This document shows positions 49,001 through 63,600 of a stretch of DNA of 64,000 nt, one piece after another. The number at the start of each line of letters is the position of its first letter. The stretch's first letter is position 1. This stretch comes from Trichoplax adhaerens. Its lineage: Eukaryota; Placozoa; Uniplacotomia; Trichoplacea; Trichoplacidae. The notes below the pieces were generated by a model that searched no databases, was not told where the DNA came from, and was given only the letters and a program-made list of their open reading frames with translations. Both the position numbers and the translations under genes were made by a program. The DNA lies in the NCBI RefSeq assembly GCF_000150275.1, contig NW_002060945.1, positions 6,845,751-6,909,750 on the forward strand, written 5' to 3'.

Positions 49001-52000
49001 TCTATAGTTTTCTACAACTGTATTTGATAGTTTATTAATTGCGTCACAATATCAATATAATAATAGATCATCTGTATTCAATATTCAAAACTGACACAAT
49101 TTATAGGCGTAATTTCATTAGTGCCGGAGCAGGAGCTGGAGTATCTGCAGCGTTTGGGGCTCCTGTTGGTGGATTACTATTCACTATGGAAGAAGTATCG
49201 TCTTTTTGGAGCTTAAAGCATGGCTGGATGACATTTTTCTGCTGCATGACATCGACATTTACAACAGTAAATAATTATTCCTTCAAATCAGTAAACCAAT
49301 CGACTAAAATTGTATCCCAATGTTCTTATTTTAAAATTTAATCAATTACTACTCAGGATCTATTCAACTCAGCTTTTCAAGGTTTTCGATATACAGGCGA
49401 TTTTGGTGCCTTTAAATCGAGAAAATACATCTTATTCGAAGTATTTATTCGCAATTACTATCAGTTGTATTGTAATTCTATTTGAGACGATTGTTTTAAC
49501 ATTTATAATTACTTATGAAACAGGTTAAAAAAGAAATTTCCTTAAACATCTTGGCTTTCATACCATCCTTAATTATTGGAATGATTGGAGGCCTATTAGG
49601 TGCACTCTTTACCTTTCTAAATTTAAAGGTAATTACATCACATTTAACGTAACAACTACAATATATCAATTTTTATTAGAATTTAGAATTTAAGTATTAA
49701 CACCGTCAATTTTATTATCAAGATCGCTCGATCTCGCCGTCGCTTAGTTGGACGCTTTAAATCGACGTGGGTAAAAAACTTGATTCGAGTTTCCGAAGTT
49801 ACATTAATCATGGTAAGTGTTATAATCTAAGTATGAAGTACAATGCCCTACACGGTACGCATTATAATCTAAAATCTACCATTATCTTGGTTGTCTAGAC
49901 CCTTACTGCAACCATGTCCATTCTGTTACCCGGTGGCTTTGGTTGTACTCCATATCAATGTCAGAATGTTAACACTACTGCTAATGTCTACCAGGGACCA
50001 CTATGCAGACGTGGAGACCAGTATAAAATTCATACCGAAAACGAAGTCGTTGGTTATACCTGTCCTGTTGGTATAACGAAGAACGTAAGCTCTCAAGTAT
50101 ATTTTACCAATCAAACCTATAATCAAGGTAAGTTGGATGTGTTAAGCCAAGTCTACCTGCATCCTACTACATCAGGACTTTTATTTTTTCATTAGTGGCC
50201 TCACTAGTATCAGTACAAGGAGAAGAGGCTATTCATCGTCTATTTTCCCGACAAACTTATCTACAATTTGATATTGGGTATTTATACCACCGATTTTATT
50301 AATACACTTCATTTGCAGCTGTGATTTCATATCATCTAACTATTCTTTTCATCTGACTAACGTTTTCAGCCCATTAGCAACAGTGTTAGTGCTGTATTTC
50401 ACCTTAGCCTGCTGGACTGCCGGTAGCGCAGTGTCAAGTGGTCTTGTAGTGCCTATGCTGTAAGGAGCTAACTCGTACATTACTTATTTTACAGAAGTAT
50501 TGACTCTAAATACCGTAAAGGATATAAGTAAAATTATGAGTAACCCTTTAATCAATTGGCACTAAATTTTCTGATTAAACTTTTAATAATAATTCTTTTA
50601 CTATTTCTATCACTATCAGACCGTAACTATATTGATATCAAATAAATGTGTAATTATACATACTATAATAATAATTTTACGGATATAAATTACCTGCTTA
50701 CAGACTTGTTGGAGCGTTATACGGTCGCCTTATTGGCAGATTATTGGTAGTTATGTTCGGTGTTCATCAAACAGGCAAGATTTTGAAATACTATCCATAA
50801 ACTACGACGCAGGTAATAAACAATTTATCTGAAAACTAGTTCTTCATTCTGCAGGCTACTGGGCGTGGATGGATCCCGGTGCGTTCGCGTTAGTCGGCGC
50901 TGCGTCGTTCTTTGGAGGTGTATCGAGATTAACGATGGCTTTAGCTGTAATCATGGTACAAAATTTTTCCATTCTATAATATACCTTGAATTAAAAATTA
51001 TCAATTTATCCTACGCATTGACTGCGAAGGAGACTAATGTAGCCCTTATAATGCTACTTTGCTCTTAATGCTTTAGATGGAAATTACCAACGATATTCAA
51101 TTTCTATTGTTGGTCATGGTAGCAATATTAAGTGCAAAAGTATTGGGTGATTATATCACTCATCCGCTGTATCACGCTCTTCTTGAAATGAAATGTATTC
51201 CGTTTTTAGACAACGAATTATCCTTACACGATGAACACCATAACATGTTCGAATGAATTACGTTTGATGACGCATTTAGGATGATAATGCAATAAGTGCA
51301 TCATTAATATTGGTCTATTTTTAAATATAATATTTAGACTAAACCTAGAATTTTATACTGCTGGCGATGTTATGACCAAAAAGCCTAAGGTACGTCTCCT
51401 AGATTAATTAGGAGTGCCGTAAATATTAATATACTGCATATATAGTTCTTACTATTTTCCGATAAATGGTACAAACTTACATCCTCATTGGCTACGATTA
51501 ATAATAATACAGTGTGTATATGAGCGCGAATCCGTAGCAAAACTGGCAAGATTGCTCCAAGAAACTAAGCATGGCGGTTTTCCTGTCATTAGGAAAGACG
51601 CCGTTAGTGGCCGAGATGTATTTGTTGGAATGATGTCGAGGTAAATCAGGAGAATTCATTTTCTAGTCTTTTCTATTTTCTAATTAGAATTGTAATTTCA
51701 CGATAGCATGTTGATAATCTGTTTACAGAGATGAGTTAGAGGTATTGTTGGCGGTTGGAGATTCCGTGTTTGAAGATCAATTTGGAAATAATGCTCACGA
51801 GATTGGCATTCTGCGTTATAATATGGTATTAATTATATTATCGATATATAATAAAATACTATAGCACCTCATCGAAACGTTGAAGTTAACATTCCATTCG
51901 GTATATATATATCTAGATGCATGAAGCGATTCTGCCAGTGAATTTTAATGAAACCCTGGCGAAATATGCTTCAGATGAAGCTTACCAACAATCTTATCTT

Positions 52001-52655
52001 AATCTTGTAAATACCTTATGATTATACTACTTTTTAAAACATAAAAGTTTCTTTGAAATATCGGACCACATTTCCAAACTTTTTGTATTGTTTTGGAATT
52101 GATTAAATCGAAAGTCTATACTACAATGGTTATTGATTATGCGTTTCTATACTTACATACCTAGATTCCGTATATCAACCGATCTGTTACCAGTATTCAG
52201 ATGTCATTCTCTCTACGTAGAACTTATATTCTCTTCCGCACGATGGGAATGAGGTAACGTATTCTTAAGTAGTATAGATAGCATAATTTCGGATTGATTG
52301 TGACTCCGAATATACATATACTTGGTATACTCGTTTGTATGAAGAAAATAGCTATCGTATAACACTTTATTTTATTAATTTCTTAGGCATTTACCTATAG
52401 TCGATGAAGTTAACAGGTAAGCTAGCTAATTATCCAAATAGAATTTATGGCAGGACCCAATATTGCCTGACGATCAATAATTACTGAAACGTTTGTATTT
52501 ACAGAGTTGTCGGTATTTTAACCCGTAAGGATCTAATGGGATTTAGTATTGAAGAGCATATCCATGGCGATGACTATGGTCATGACCATATGCGTACCCC
52601 AACTGGTAAAAGAAGCGGAGATTTGGAACTGAATGAATTTCATCGTCGCGCTTAA
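46007..52655 (+). CDS. CLC-6/7-type chloride/proton antiporter, gene 2 (23 exons)
   Basis: Exons: 46007-46219, 47835-47956, 48265-48298, 48408-48488, 48638-48813, 48900-48992, 49107-49266, 49357-49440, 49524-49628, 49723-49812, 49899-50127, 50196-50277, 50370-50459, 50704-50774, 50855-50955, 51077-51246, 51338-51389, 51513-51640, 51729-51825, 51917-52006, 52165-52253, 52387-52416, 52505-52655; all phases fit, 845 residues. The core has [28 protein letters not shown] (gating Glu), [20 protein letters not shown] (proton Glu), SSGLVVPML, and [17 protein letters not shown]; the lumenal loop has paired cysteines (CTPYQC, LCRRG, YTCPVG). CBS domains show FYTAGDVMTKKP and VVGILTRKDLMG. Intron 14 starts with GC (ACAG|GCAAGA at 50775). 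The exon 16 donor GTTCGAATG is weak. It is the likely lysosomal Cl-/H+ exchanger. Confidence 0.95.
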
Positions 52656-55600
52656 ATTTATATCATGTATCTATAAAAATCTATGCGAAAGGCTATCGTA
52701 AATTTGCTCGCTACGAAGTATTATCCCTTTCCAATTTTAAATTTTAAATCGGACTTTGAACACACAGTGCTTACAATTATTTGAAGAAATAAGCGATACA
52801 ATTTTTAATAAGGATGTTAAAGTTACACAGCCCATGATCAAAAAATACGTCAAAATCAGCTTTATATATATATATAACAATGCTACCAGTTTGACTTATC
52901 GTCCATGAATACATTGGGATTATCTATAAATTTTTTTTACTGTATGTTATCGTTGACTATGTATTTCTATCCTGCAACAAATGTAATACAAATTGCAGAA
53001 TATTTTGCAAGTGTTTAACAGAGAGCTTGAACAGTAATTTTGGGAAAAATTATTGTATATCGCATTCTAGACAACATTTTTGAAGACCTGAACTAAATAA
53101 TAGCATTTTTTATTTATTTATTTTATACTTGTAATGTACTAGCAGCATTTAAAATAAGTACGATACGGCTATAGTACTCTTTAATCCAACACAATTTCTT
53201 ACTATTTGTATGCTATAAGGACCATGATTTGTTACCAATATTCTTTTAAATTCATCAACCTTACTAATGTATTTGCAAAGCTAGAATATGAGCGAATATT
53301 TTAATAGATACAATAAAATATGTTAGCGGTTATATTGAAACCTAAAAATTACAAGATTAGCATTTTATAGCTTTAGTCTTTGTTAACCCATAATTTTGTG
53401 TATTCACGATACTATACCATGTTATCCCATATTTAATGAAATCAGAAATTTGTATTAACGTATAAAGATCTATTTCAACCCACAAGAGCATAATTCTATA
53501 AAAGTGCTTCAATACTCTCATAAAGAAATTGGATTAAATCTGCATGAAATTAGTCAAAGCGGTTTTCAGATTAAATGATACTCTTATTTAATTCCAATTT
53601 CTCGAAAGACCTGTCAACTTTAGTTTCGCTTAAGTTATTTAGATTTACGAAGTGAGATCTGATTCTCTAGATGGTGATGCATGTCCTTGTATACAAATTG
53701 TCGCACTCAATATTAATATGAGGGTGTCAAAACCTTGTATATTCGCTAAAGTAGTAATACACCCTTACAGTTATCAATCAAGCCACTCTCTAAATCCAGA
53801 TTTACATTTATAAATCAAGCTAATCCCTAAATTTTGAATCTATTTATCTTTACTGATCCTTATTATTAACGGTAGACAGTAAATAATCTTCAAACACCTG
53901 ATATAAGTACCACAACGTCATTCTATTTCTATATATCAAGCACAAATAGCAATTTATCCTTACATTTACCAGTCAAACCACTCTCTAAATTAAAACTTTG
54001 ACTAATGAAATACGTTAATTAACCCTTATTATTAACTGTATGCACTCAATTATTTTCTTAAATCTCTCAGCAAATATCAGAAAAATAATCGAATTTTTAT
54101 AAAAAATTACGAGTATGGTCTTGCATGCTACGTTGTAAATAGCCTACTGCATCGGTTACATGCAGTATATCCCACTTTATTTATCATTTCATTACTTGAC
54201 TAATTTTTTTAACGATAGTATGTATCAAGTATTTATTTATACCACAACTTTAAAGTACACAAAGGTTCCATCTATTTAAACTTAACAGAAATGTTCTACC
54301 ACAGGAGAATCACATAATAACGGTATAGTAATTTGATTTTCAATTCAAATGGAGCTGAAAGATTGATATTTATTGGATGACAAAATGGAACAATATTTAT
54401 GCGATATAAAGGTTAATGCTAGATTTATAATTGGATATATTATCTTTCAGTAATACAATTATATAAATAGCCCAGATTGGAACTTAATAAACAATAAGAC
54501 TATAAACTTCTAAGCTTGATATTTAAATTGATATTTTATTTAAATCGCCCAAAGTAAGAAGGAATACATCTAAATAAAGTAGGTGGGGAAATCAACGGGC
54601 ACAATAAATACGAGGATAATAAACTACTAATCTGGGCAGGCAAATTAACATTTATTTTACTAAATCAACCACTGGAAATAAAAGCCCTGAATAAACTAGA
54701 AACGTTGATATAGTAAAATAGACAAGAAAAATCTTAATAAATAACTAGGCTGTCATCAAGTATAATTCTAGTATCTCCATGGCCATTTTACTTAGTCCAT
54801 CCAAAGATCATCTCGGAGGTAATAACTGCAGTATAGATTATTAAGCTGAAAATAAGAATTAGAAAGAGTTTAATGTACAGCAAGTCTCTAAGGTTACTAA
54901 TCTTAACATATCTACTATCATGATTTTTCTACTGTAAAGGTAATTTCCGAAGCTATATGCTGAGTAAATGAGATAAAGTATGCGGGAGTAAAAAGATCTT
55001 AATAACATCAAGACTTGGCTGCTTATCTTAGCGATAAGTTTAGCCCATCTTTGTTCTTTCAAAGTCACTATTAGAATAAGTAAGTCTAGCAAAGTAGACT
55101 CATTGACTGGATAGAATAAGACCTCAATAAAGGACAAGATTACTGCCAAGTAATCTTAAAATCTAAATGAAACATGCTATCTATAACATATTCAAGGGCC
55201 ATTTAAAAGTTGTACAAATCATCAAAATAGAAAAAAATTAAAAGAACTTAATACGCAGCAAGCATAGCAATAGAATAGTATTGTTAACGTTCAAATAAGT
55301 TTGATTTTAGTACTTCGCAGATAATCTTCGAAGCAACATACAGAGCAAATTAGGTCGAATAGGTAAGAGAATAAAGATGATGTTAATAATATCAAGACTT
55401 GGACTAGTTATCTCAGGTATCAATCTAGCCTACAGCTTGTTAGCTCAAAGCTAATATTAGAATAAATAGATGGAATAATTTAAAATTATTGATTAAATGA
55501 ACATAAGGCTGTCTACAATTAATCAACAAGGTTCTTGCCAGGTAATTTTAGCATCTAAATTAGTATCTTATTGAATACCATTCTGGAACATATCAATTTA

Positions 55601-57605
55601 ATATACGCGTATTTGATATGTATTTATTTAAACGTCTTTTCTGATATGAGCAGATGTATGGATCTGATATATATCTATTTCATATCTATTTCAAATAGAT
55701 ATACATATATATATTTGTTATACGTATGTTTGTATACATCTATTTATGACATCTTTCGATATCTTAATAAGTGACAAGATCGTCGCCAAGTAACCGTGAC
55801 ATCTAAATTAACTATTATAAATGCATTCGAAGGCTATCTTGGAAGCTTTATAGATCATCACGACGAAGAAATGATAAAAATGGCTTAATATACTGCGAGA
55901 TTATTGATAGAATAGTATTCTTAACGTTTAAATTAACTTAATTTTAGGATTTTGCAAACAATCCTCCAAGTAATGAGCCGAGTAAAGTAAAGAAGTTGGA
56001 AGTAAAAAGGTCTTCATACCAGCCATACCTGGACTACTCACTCATGTTAGCTCTTAGCCTACTGTTAGTACAAAGCCAATATTAGAATTAATAGGCCGAG
56101 TAAAGTAGAAATATTGATTCGATAGGCAAAAAAATGATGTTGTTAAGTAATAAGATTGCTGTTAAGTAATTTTAATATCTAAATTTGCATGTTATTGGAT
56201 ACATTTATAAAGTTAATCTTAAAAGTAATCAAGATCATTAAGATAAAAGAGTGATAGAGCTTCATGTGGGGCAAATGCCGATAGATTTTTAATCTTAATA
56301 TTTAAGTAAACATACTTTTGACTACTTTAAAGGTATCGTTAGAAGTAATACTATATAGAGTATGTAAGGGAGGAAAAGGAGCTTCAACATCATCATGATA
56401 GACTAATAATTTTAATATTGAATCAGTATACAGAGCAATCATCCTAAGCCTATAATAATCAGGAAAATCTTTATTAATAACGAGGCTGTTCTCCATTACC
56501 TTCTAGCATAAAAATTAGCGTGTCTTAGGAGTATTCTAAGGTAACCTAAGAGTGCAACAGATCAATTAGATCGAGTAGTAAACTAGATGAAAAGGAGAAG
56601 CTTTATAAACACAGTATAGAACCTCAAATAAACGAGAAAGAACTATATACTTTATAAAAAATAATCCACTTCATCATTCGCAAGGTTATAAACTACTAAT
56701 CTTATTTTAGTCCGAACAGAAATTCAAAACTAAGACCCAATGTCGAAATGTAGAGTGTTTTGATATAAGCATAAAGCGAAATAAAGTCTTAATTATGTCT
56801 ATTAAAATAGGACTGTAATAAAGGAAATCAATTTCTCATCTTAAATCAAGCCAGGAGAGAATGGTAGAGTATCATTTCAATCTTCATGTTCATTTTTGGC
56901 ATAAATCAATAAAGGAACAATCAGACTTTAGACCGATATATCTGAAGATCAATAACGGCTAGAATATTTTAAATGCGATATAATATAATATAAGGCAGAG
57001 TGAGAGGGAGAGAAAATATTCTCTCCATGTATACAGACAATGAATCAGATGATATTCATGGAGCTTTTATTTGCTTAACCTAGCAGCTTAGCCTGCACAA
57101 GATATTATATCATGACCTTGGCTGTGTAAACTAACAACAGTCAACAAAACCACCCAACCCTCTTTCTCCTCCCCTTCCAGTTCCAGGTAATGCTTCATTT
57201 AGAGAAATGATAGCTATTATCCACCAATCCAAAGCCAATAGATTTAATAGTAGTAATTTATTAATCTTATTAATATTTAATAGGAGAAAAATAGGTTTCA
57301 GGAACAGTTTTTAATTGGTAGATAAAGCGTTGACATTAATTGAGCCAACAATAACGGGTAAATAACATGAAGGCTTCATCGTTCTTTGTTAAAATTATGA
57401 CTAATTCACTACTTAAGTTATCCAAGATTGGATTATTATCGATATCCTACTGTTGATGGATAGAAGATTTACAATATTCAATTTATCATAGCAACACGCC
57501 CAAGCTATAGAATAATCATCATTAGTAGCAACTCTAATTCTGTTTAAAAGATTACCAATAGCTCGCTTTATCCTATGATTTCATTCGTAAAGAATCAATG
57601 TAAAA
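52656..57605. other. intergenic between CLC genes 2 and 3
   Basis: Nearly 5 kb without a recognisable gene. The first part is plain AT-rich DNA with degenerate TCAA.CCACTCTCTAAAT blocks near 53780 and 53985. From about 54480 a degenerate long tandem repeat dominates. At about 55660-55745 an AT-rich run of ATAGATATA words forms local palindromes. Confidence 0.5.
54480..56830. repeat. degenerate long-period tandem array (units of about 250-630 bp)
   Basis: The same phrases recur in order. Forms of CAAGACTTGG.CT..TTATCT occur near 55010, 55397 and 56027. CAAAG.CAATATTAGAATAA forms occur near 55058, 55446 and 56083. A GCCAAGTAAT....CATCTAAATT block occurs near 55144, 55537, 55784 and 56160. GAATAGTATTNTTAACGTT occurs near 55273 and 55910. 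The array has no visible coding capacity or clear ends. Confidence 0.6.
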
Positions 57606-60600
57606 ATGGAAGAGAAAAATGGTGAAAAAATGGTTGAAATTCGCCAAAGGCGAAAAGCTGGATTATCAATATTTGGAGGGAAAAGCCTAGAAGAGCAATT
57701 GCCAGTCATTAAAACTCGATTTTTCCAAATTGGACGTGATCTTGGAGGATCAAGCCATCATCATCAATATACTAAGAAAGAAAAAGAATTATTATCAAGA
57801 TACAGTAGTGCTGATTATTTCCCACCTCATAGTCAAGTTTATAAGGTATCTGTAATGCAATTTATTTCACTTCCAAGCTATATTTGATATTGATTCTTCA
57901 TTAAAATTATTGTCAAGATACAGTAGTCCTAATTATTTCCCCACGTATAGTCAAGCTTATAATGTATCTCCAATACAAACTATTCTATTTCCGAGTTATT
58001 CTTTTACATTGATCCTTGATCGAGAATATTTGTCAAGATCCAGTAGTACTGATTATTTCTCACCTTATAGTCAAGTTTATAAAGTATCTCTAATGCTAGT
58101 TATTTTATTTCCAACTCATTTTTTATACCGATTCTTGATCAAGAATTGTTGTCAAGATACAATGGTATTGATTACTCTCCACCTAAAAGTTAAGTTTATA
58201 AAGTGTCTCCAATTCAAATTTACATTGATCCTTGATCAAAAATTGTTGTCAAGATACAGTAACGCTTATTACAGTAACGATTATTTCCCACCTCATAGCC
58301 AAGTTTATCAAGTATCAGCGATACAAATTATTTTATTTCCAAGCCATTATTACATTGATTCTAGATCAAGAATTGTTGTCAAGATACAGTAGCGCTGACT
58401 ATTTCCCACCATGTAGTCAAGTCTTTAAACTATCGGCAATGTAAATTGCTTTAATTCCAAGCCATTTTTACATTGATTCTCGATCAAGAATTGTTGTCAA
58501 GATACAGTAGCGCTGACTATTTCCTACTTCATAGTCAAGTTTATAAGGTATCTCCAATGCAAATTATTTATTTCCAAGCCACTTTTGACATTGATTCTTC
58601 ATTCTTATTTTACTCAACTTTAAAATTAGTACTAGCGATTACATTCAAAAACGTTGTATTCAATGTATGAAGTAAATGGATCGTTTTTACTGTCATTGAC
58701 ATTGGAGAGTTTAAGCCCTGCGTATCTTTAGGCAAGAGTAATAAAAATGGTATTTCAACCTTCATTTTATACACTTCTATAAATAGCATTGGTTGCTCAA
58801 ACATGCTCGCAACTTAGACTGGGATCGATGGCTAATGATGGGAATCATTGGGCTCTGTGTTGGTTTGGTTGGCTTCTTTATGCATCAATTTATTAAGCTG
58901 ATTGCTGAGTAAGAAAATAGTAACGTCCATGACGATGATATTGTGTCTATAATTTGTCGACGATAGAATTGATAGGAATGCATAATCCAACATTTTTTCT
59001 CTTTCTCTCTTGCTCATCTTTCACTCCTTATCCCGTATGAATTAGAGCACGATGGGATGTTGCATACCTTCATGTTGCTGTAAGTAGATCTATACCTTTT
59101 ATTATTATCCTCAATTAAAACTCTATTAAAACTTGTACAGTATATGAAAGCAACTATACTTACTAATTTTGCATTCCAACTTTCAATTTGCGATCATTTA
59201 TTGATTTATAGTCCTGCTATCCACATTTTACTTTTTCTAGTCTGGTAATCATGCAACCGCTCTAGGTTGGATTGCACTTATCAGCATCCTGTTAGCGTTA
59301 ACATCAGGAGCTCTAACAGTAGTAAGTGCTCATGAATATCCATTTAAAATGCAATCCAATTAACAACATCTTATTCTCTAACTTCTCTCTCATTCAATTG
59401 ATGCTATTCTTAGCTTTTTTGTTTTCCGGCTGCTGGTTCCGGCTTGCCGGAATTAATTGGCTACTTAAATGGCACCATTATTCCGGAAATATTTGGATTG
59501 AAAACATTTTTTGTTAAATTTGCATCATGTGTATGTGCCGTAGGCTCTGGTCTACCTGTCGGTCCTGAAGGTCCAATGATTAGCTTAGGGTAAACTTTTT
59601 AGATTGCATTGAGATTTTAATTCCATTTTTATTCTTGACTTGCACACCTTTGATATTATCAAACGTGGATTGATACTCGTATAGTAAATTTTTGCCATCT
59701 AGTTGTCAATCGCTGCAGAAAAAAAGTGATTGATGATAATGAAATTCGATCGTTTCACTGTCAATCAGCAAGGAAAAGTTTTCTTGCTATAGCCAATTTT
59801 TATCATATTATGAATCCATCAAAGAAAAGTTGATGACAGTTGATTTTATCTTACCGTGAATATCTTAACCGAATAGTGATGATTCTCTCAATTTTACACG
59901 TAGAGGGCTAATCGGTTTAGGAGTTAGCCAAGGCAGATCGAAATTTTTCGGCCGCTTCTTACCGTTCGGACGATTTGAGAATCCTGAAGACAGGTACAAC
60001 TCTTAATCTTGCCATTGACTAGAGCAACAGCTTTCGTTGAGTTGCTCATTTATAGGAGTTTAAACTCTTTAAGCTGTCTCTAATCAAATAAAAAGCATGT
60101 CTATAATATATAGCTAAATAAAATTACATCTTTAGCTATCATCATTATAAAAAATGCTCATACGTATCATAAATATATATTAGTATACTATAGAAGTCAA
60201 TCCTACTATCATAGCAACGTAAAGGGAACTACAATAGCTTTCGCCATTCTATTTCAATCTGAATGTTGATAGAATTGAATTTGAAGCATTTCTTTACTAA
60301 TTCTCAAAATCCAATAATTCCCTACACTGCTATAGAGTTACTCTATCGATATATTGTAAGAACTACAATATTCATGATAATTGACAATAATATCGATAGA
60401 TAATTATTACCTCCATCTCTGGACTCAGAAATGAATAAATGTCTCATATTAAAATACAGTAGCGAAACAGCTATTATCATAAAACTTATAATTAATCATT
60501 ATATCTTGTAGTCTATTAATTTTCTTGAAATATTACCCAATTCTAGGAGAAACTTTGTTAGTGCTGGAGCAGGTGCTGGTGTAGCAGCAGCTTTTGGTGC

Positions 60601-63600
60601 ACCAGTTGGAGGTTTACTCTTTGCTATGGAAGAAGTCGCATCATTTTGGAGTATAAAACATGGCTGGATGACATTTTTCTGTTGCATGACCTCTACATTT
60701 ATTACGGTATGCAATGAAAACTCTTCTATTCACATCTATATGAGTAAAAAGGAGCAGATATTATTCTCTAGCAGTTATATTATTTAATAATTTGTCAGTA
60801 GTCCCCTATTCAAATCTATACGGTCTTCATAATAAGGAGTAAATATTATTCTCTACTGGTTATATTATCGAATGATTTTGTCTATCCGATCATCTTCCTT
60901 TTACTTTTTGAAATCATGCTACTTAGGATCTTTTCAATTCAGCTTTTTCGGGTTTCCAATATAGCGGCGATTTTGGACAGTTTAAACCAAGGCGTTATAT
61001 CTTATTTGAGGTTGAATTATTTAATAATATTATTGAGCGCTAACTATTATTAAGAAACCCCCATACCGATATTGATCGCTATCAATACAGTCCTATTAAA
61101 GAGTGAGAAAAGTATTTTAAACGAGTAATAAAATTTACTTAGGTAACACGAGAAATCCCAGTTAATATCTTAGCATTTTTACCGGCTATTATCATTGGCA
61201 TTATTGGGGGTTTTCTTGGCGCATTATTTACCTTCCTTAATCTAAAGGTATTTTTAATTTTAAAGCACTAAACGCTCATTATCACCATTCAATGGAAGAT
61301 GAGTCTCCAAAGAATCAATTTATTTTCTTTTGCTAGTTTGCTCGTGCTCGACTCTATGTCGTTAATCTTTTTAAAAGTACATGGGCTAAGAAATTGGTCC
61401 GAATTTTAGAACCGACAATTATCATGGTAAGTTGCTCTGTCTTTTGGTCTTTATAAATATAATGTAATTAGAAACAAATAATTGAGTTTGAATTAATTTT
61501 TGTCTATCTTCAAAATTAAAATTAGACCTAAAATAGCTATATACCAATGTTAGCTGAACAAAGTATTATCTCTATCTATATTTTCATATTCTATCATTAG
61601 ACCATCATGGCGGTTATGTCGGTATATCTTCCATCAGCATTTCCCTGCACACCATTTCAATGCGTTTCTTCAGTCAGAAATAATTCTTACTTTGGCCCTC
61701 TTTGTGAAAGTGGTAGCCAATATAAAATTCGTACTGAAGACGAAGTTATACGCTATCAATGTCCAGAAGGAACAGTTATCAATATGTCTTCAACTAAAGT
61801 CTATAATAACAACAGTTATAATCAAGGTATTCAAGCTAAATATTTAAAGTGATCAAATGAGATATTCTAGGCAAATAGAGAGAGACACCATAATATAGTT
61901 AAGATATAGATAAAGCTCAAAATATACTCTACTACTATTTCATTAAACCATTTATCATGGAGAATTTTGGTTTGTAGTTATATCATATTCTGCATTACTA
62001 CAGCTTTTCTTACTCACTTATACATCAATTTACTTTCCGAAACGATATCGACCATCAAATTTAGATCATATCTTGCGTTATTTTTATCCAACTTATACAC
62101 CTATCCTAGTAGTATTTAAAATCATGATAGATATATTCAGTAAGTAGGCATAGTTTACAAGTAACTTTTATACATGCTTACAATAATTTTAGAAAACAGC
62201 AAGTAATTCCCAATAAACGATGTATTCAATGCAGTAGATATCTTAAGCTCAAGATAGGCTATATTGCTATCTTATTAAACAATTAATTATGAAAAATTTA
62301 AGTTTATTATCGTATCTTGTTCTATATTACTAGAGCTATTCTTGTTCACTTATACATATATGATTAATCATTATCAATCTATTTAATGACACTCATGATA
62401 TACTGTATTTTACTTTCCTAAACAACATTGATCATCGAATTCAGATCATTTCTTGTGCTATTTTTATTCACTTACGCAACTACTATAATTATCAATCCAT
62501 TCTAGTGGCAACATTAATTACACAACAAGGAGAAGAAGCAATCCATCGCCTCTTTTCTCGTCAGACTTACTACCAATTCGATTACGTGTAAGAATTTAAA
62601 AATGTATAAGTATACTCGTATACAATTAATTAAAAATAATATGTTAATGAACAAATCCACTACTTTTGCCAATTCACTAGGCCTTTGCTTGTTGTCTTGG
62701 GACCTTATTTCATTTTGGCTTGTTGGTCCGCTGGCACAGCTGTTGCATCTGGATTGGTCGTACCCATGCTGTAAGATTACTTACTTGAAATAAATCAATT
62801 TAGCCCCAATTTAATCTTAAATCCCTATTTCATTATCAAAATAATCGATTACTGTAGCTTGATTAATGAAATAAACAAGAAATAACGAATGCTAAAAAAT
62901 CGTTTTCTATATGCTACTTTATAAAAAAATGAAGCACCGTAAACTCAATATGCTATACCACCTTGATTAATGATGATGATTTACGATTCCTATCTTGATA
63001 TTCCTATACCTTTCAATAATTATAGGTTTATTGGTGCTTTATACGGCCGAATTATAGGATTATCTTTAGTATCTCTATTTGGTGTCCATCAATCAGGTAA
63101 CGCGATAGAAACCCTCGCATTTTATATATGCCACAAATCCGGAAGGAAAGTTAATTTGTCTAGCATTCGTAATTTGCTCAATGCTCGTGAATACTATAAG
63201 ATTCAAAATTCTTAATATTGATCAGTTATTTCTTATATTAGTTTGCACCTAGTCCTATACTTATTTGTTTTATTATCGTATCTTAAATTAACAATTCTTA
63301 ATTATCATTGAAAGGATACTGGGCATGGATGGATCCTGGTGCGTTTGCTTTAGTCGGTGCTGCTTCCTTCTTCGGAGGCGTTTCTCGGTTAACAATGTCT
63401 CTAACTGTGATTATGGTATTGCTTGATATTACGAAATTAAATAACTAATATCGCCACGTTAAACTTTGTCCCAAGTATAGAAGCCGCAATTATAAGTAGA
63501 ATTCTCACTTTAGAAATCAACATGAGTAAATTAGAACCGTTAGTTATATGTTCTATTTACAAGTATCGATCTCATAATTTCTTATTCTATTACACTATCA

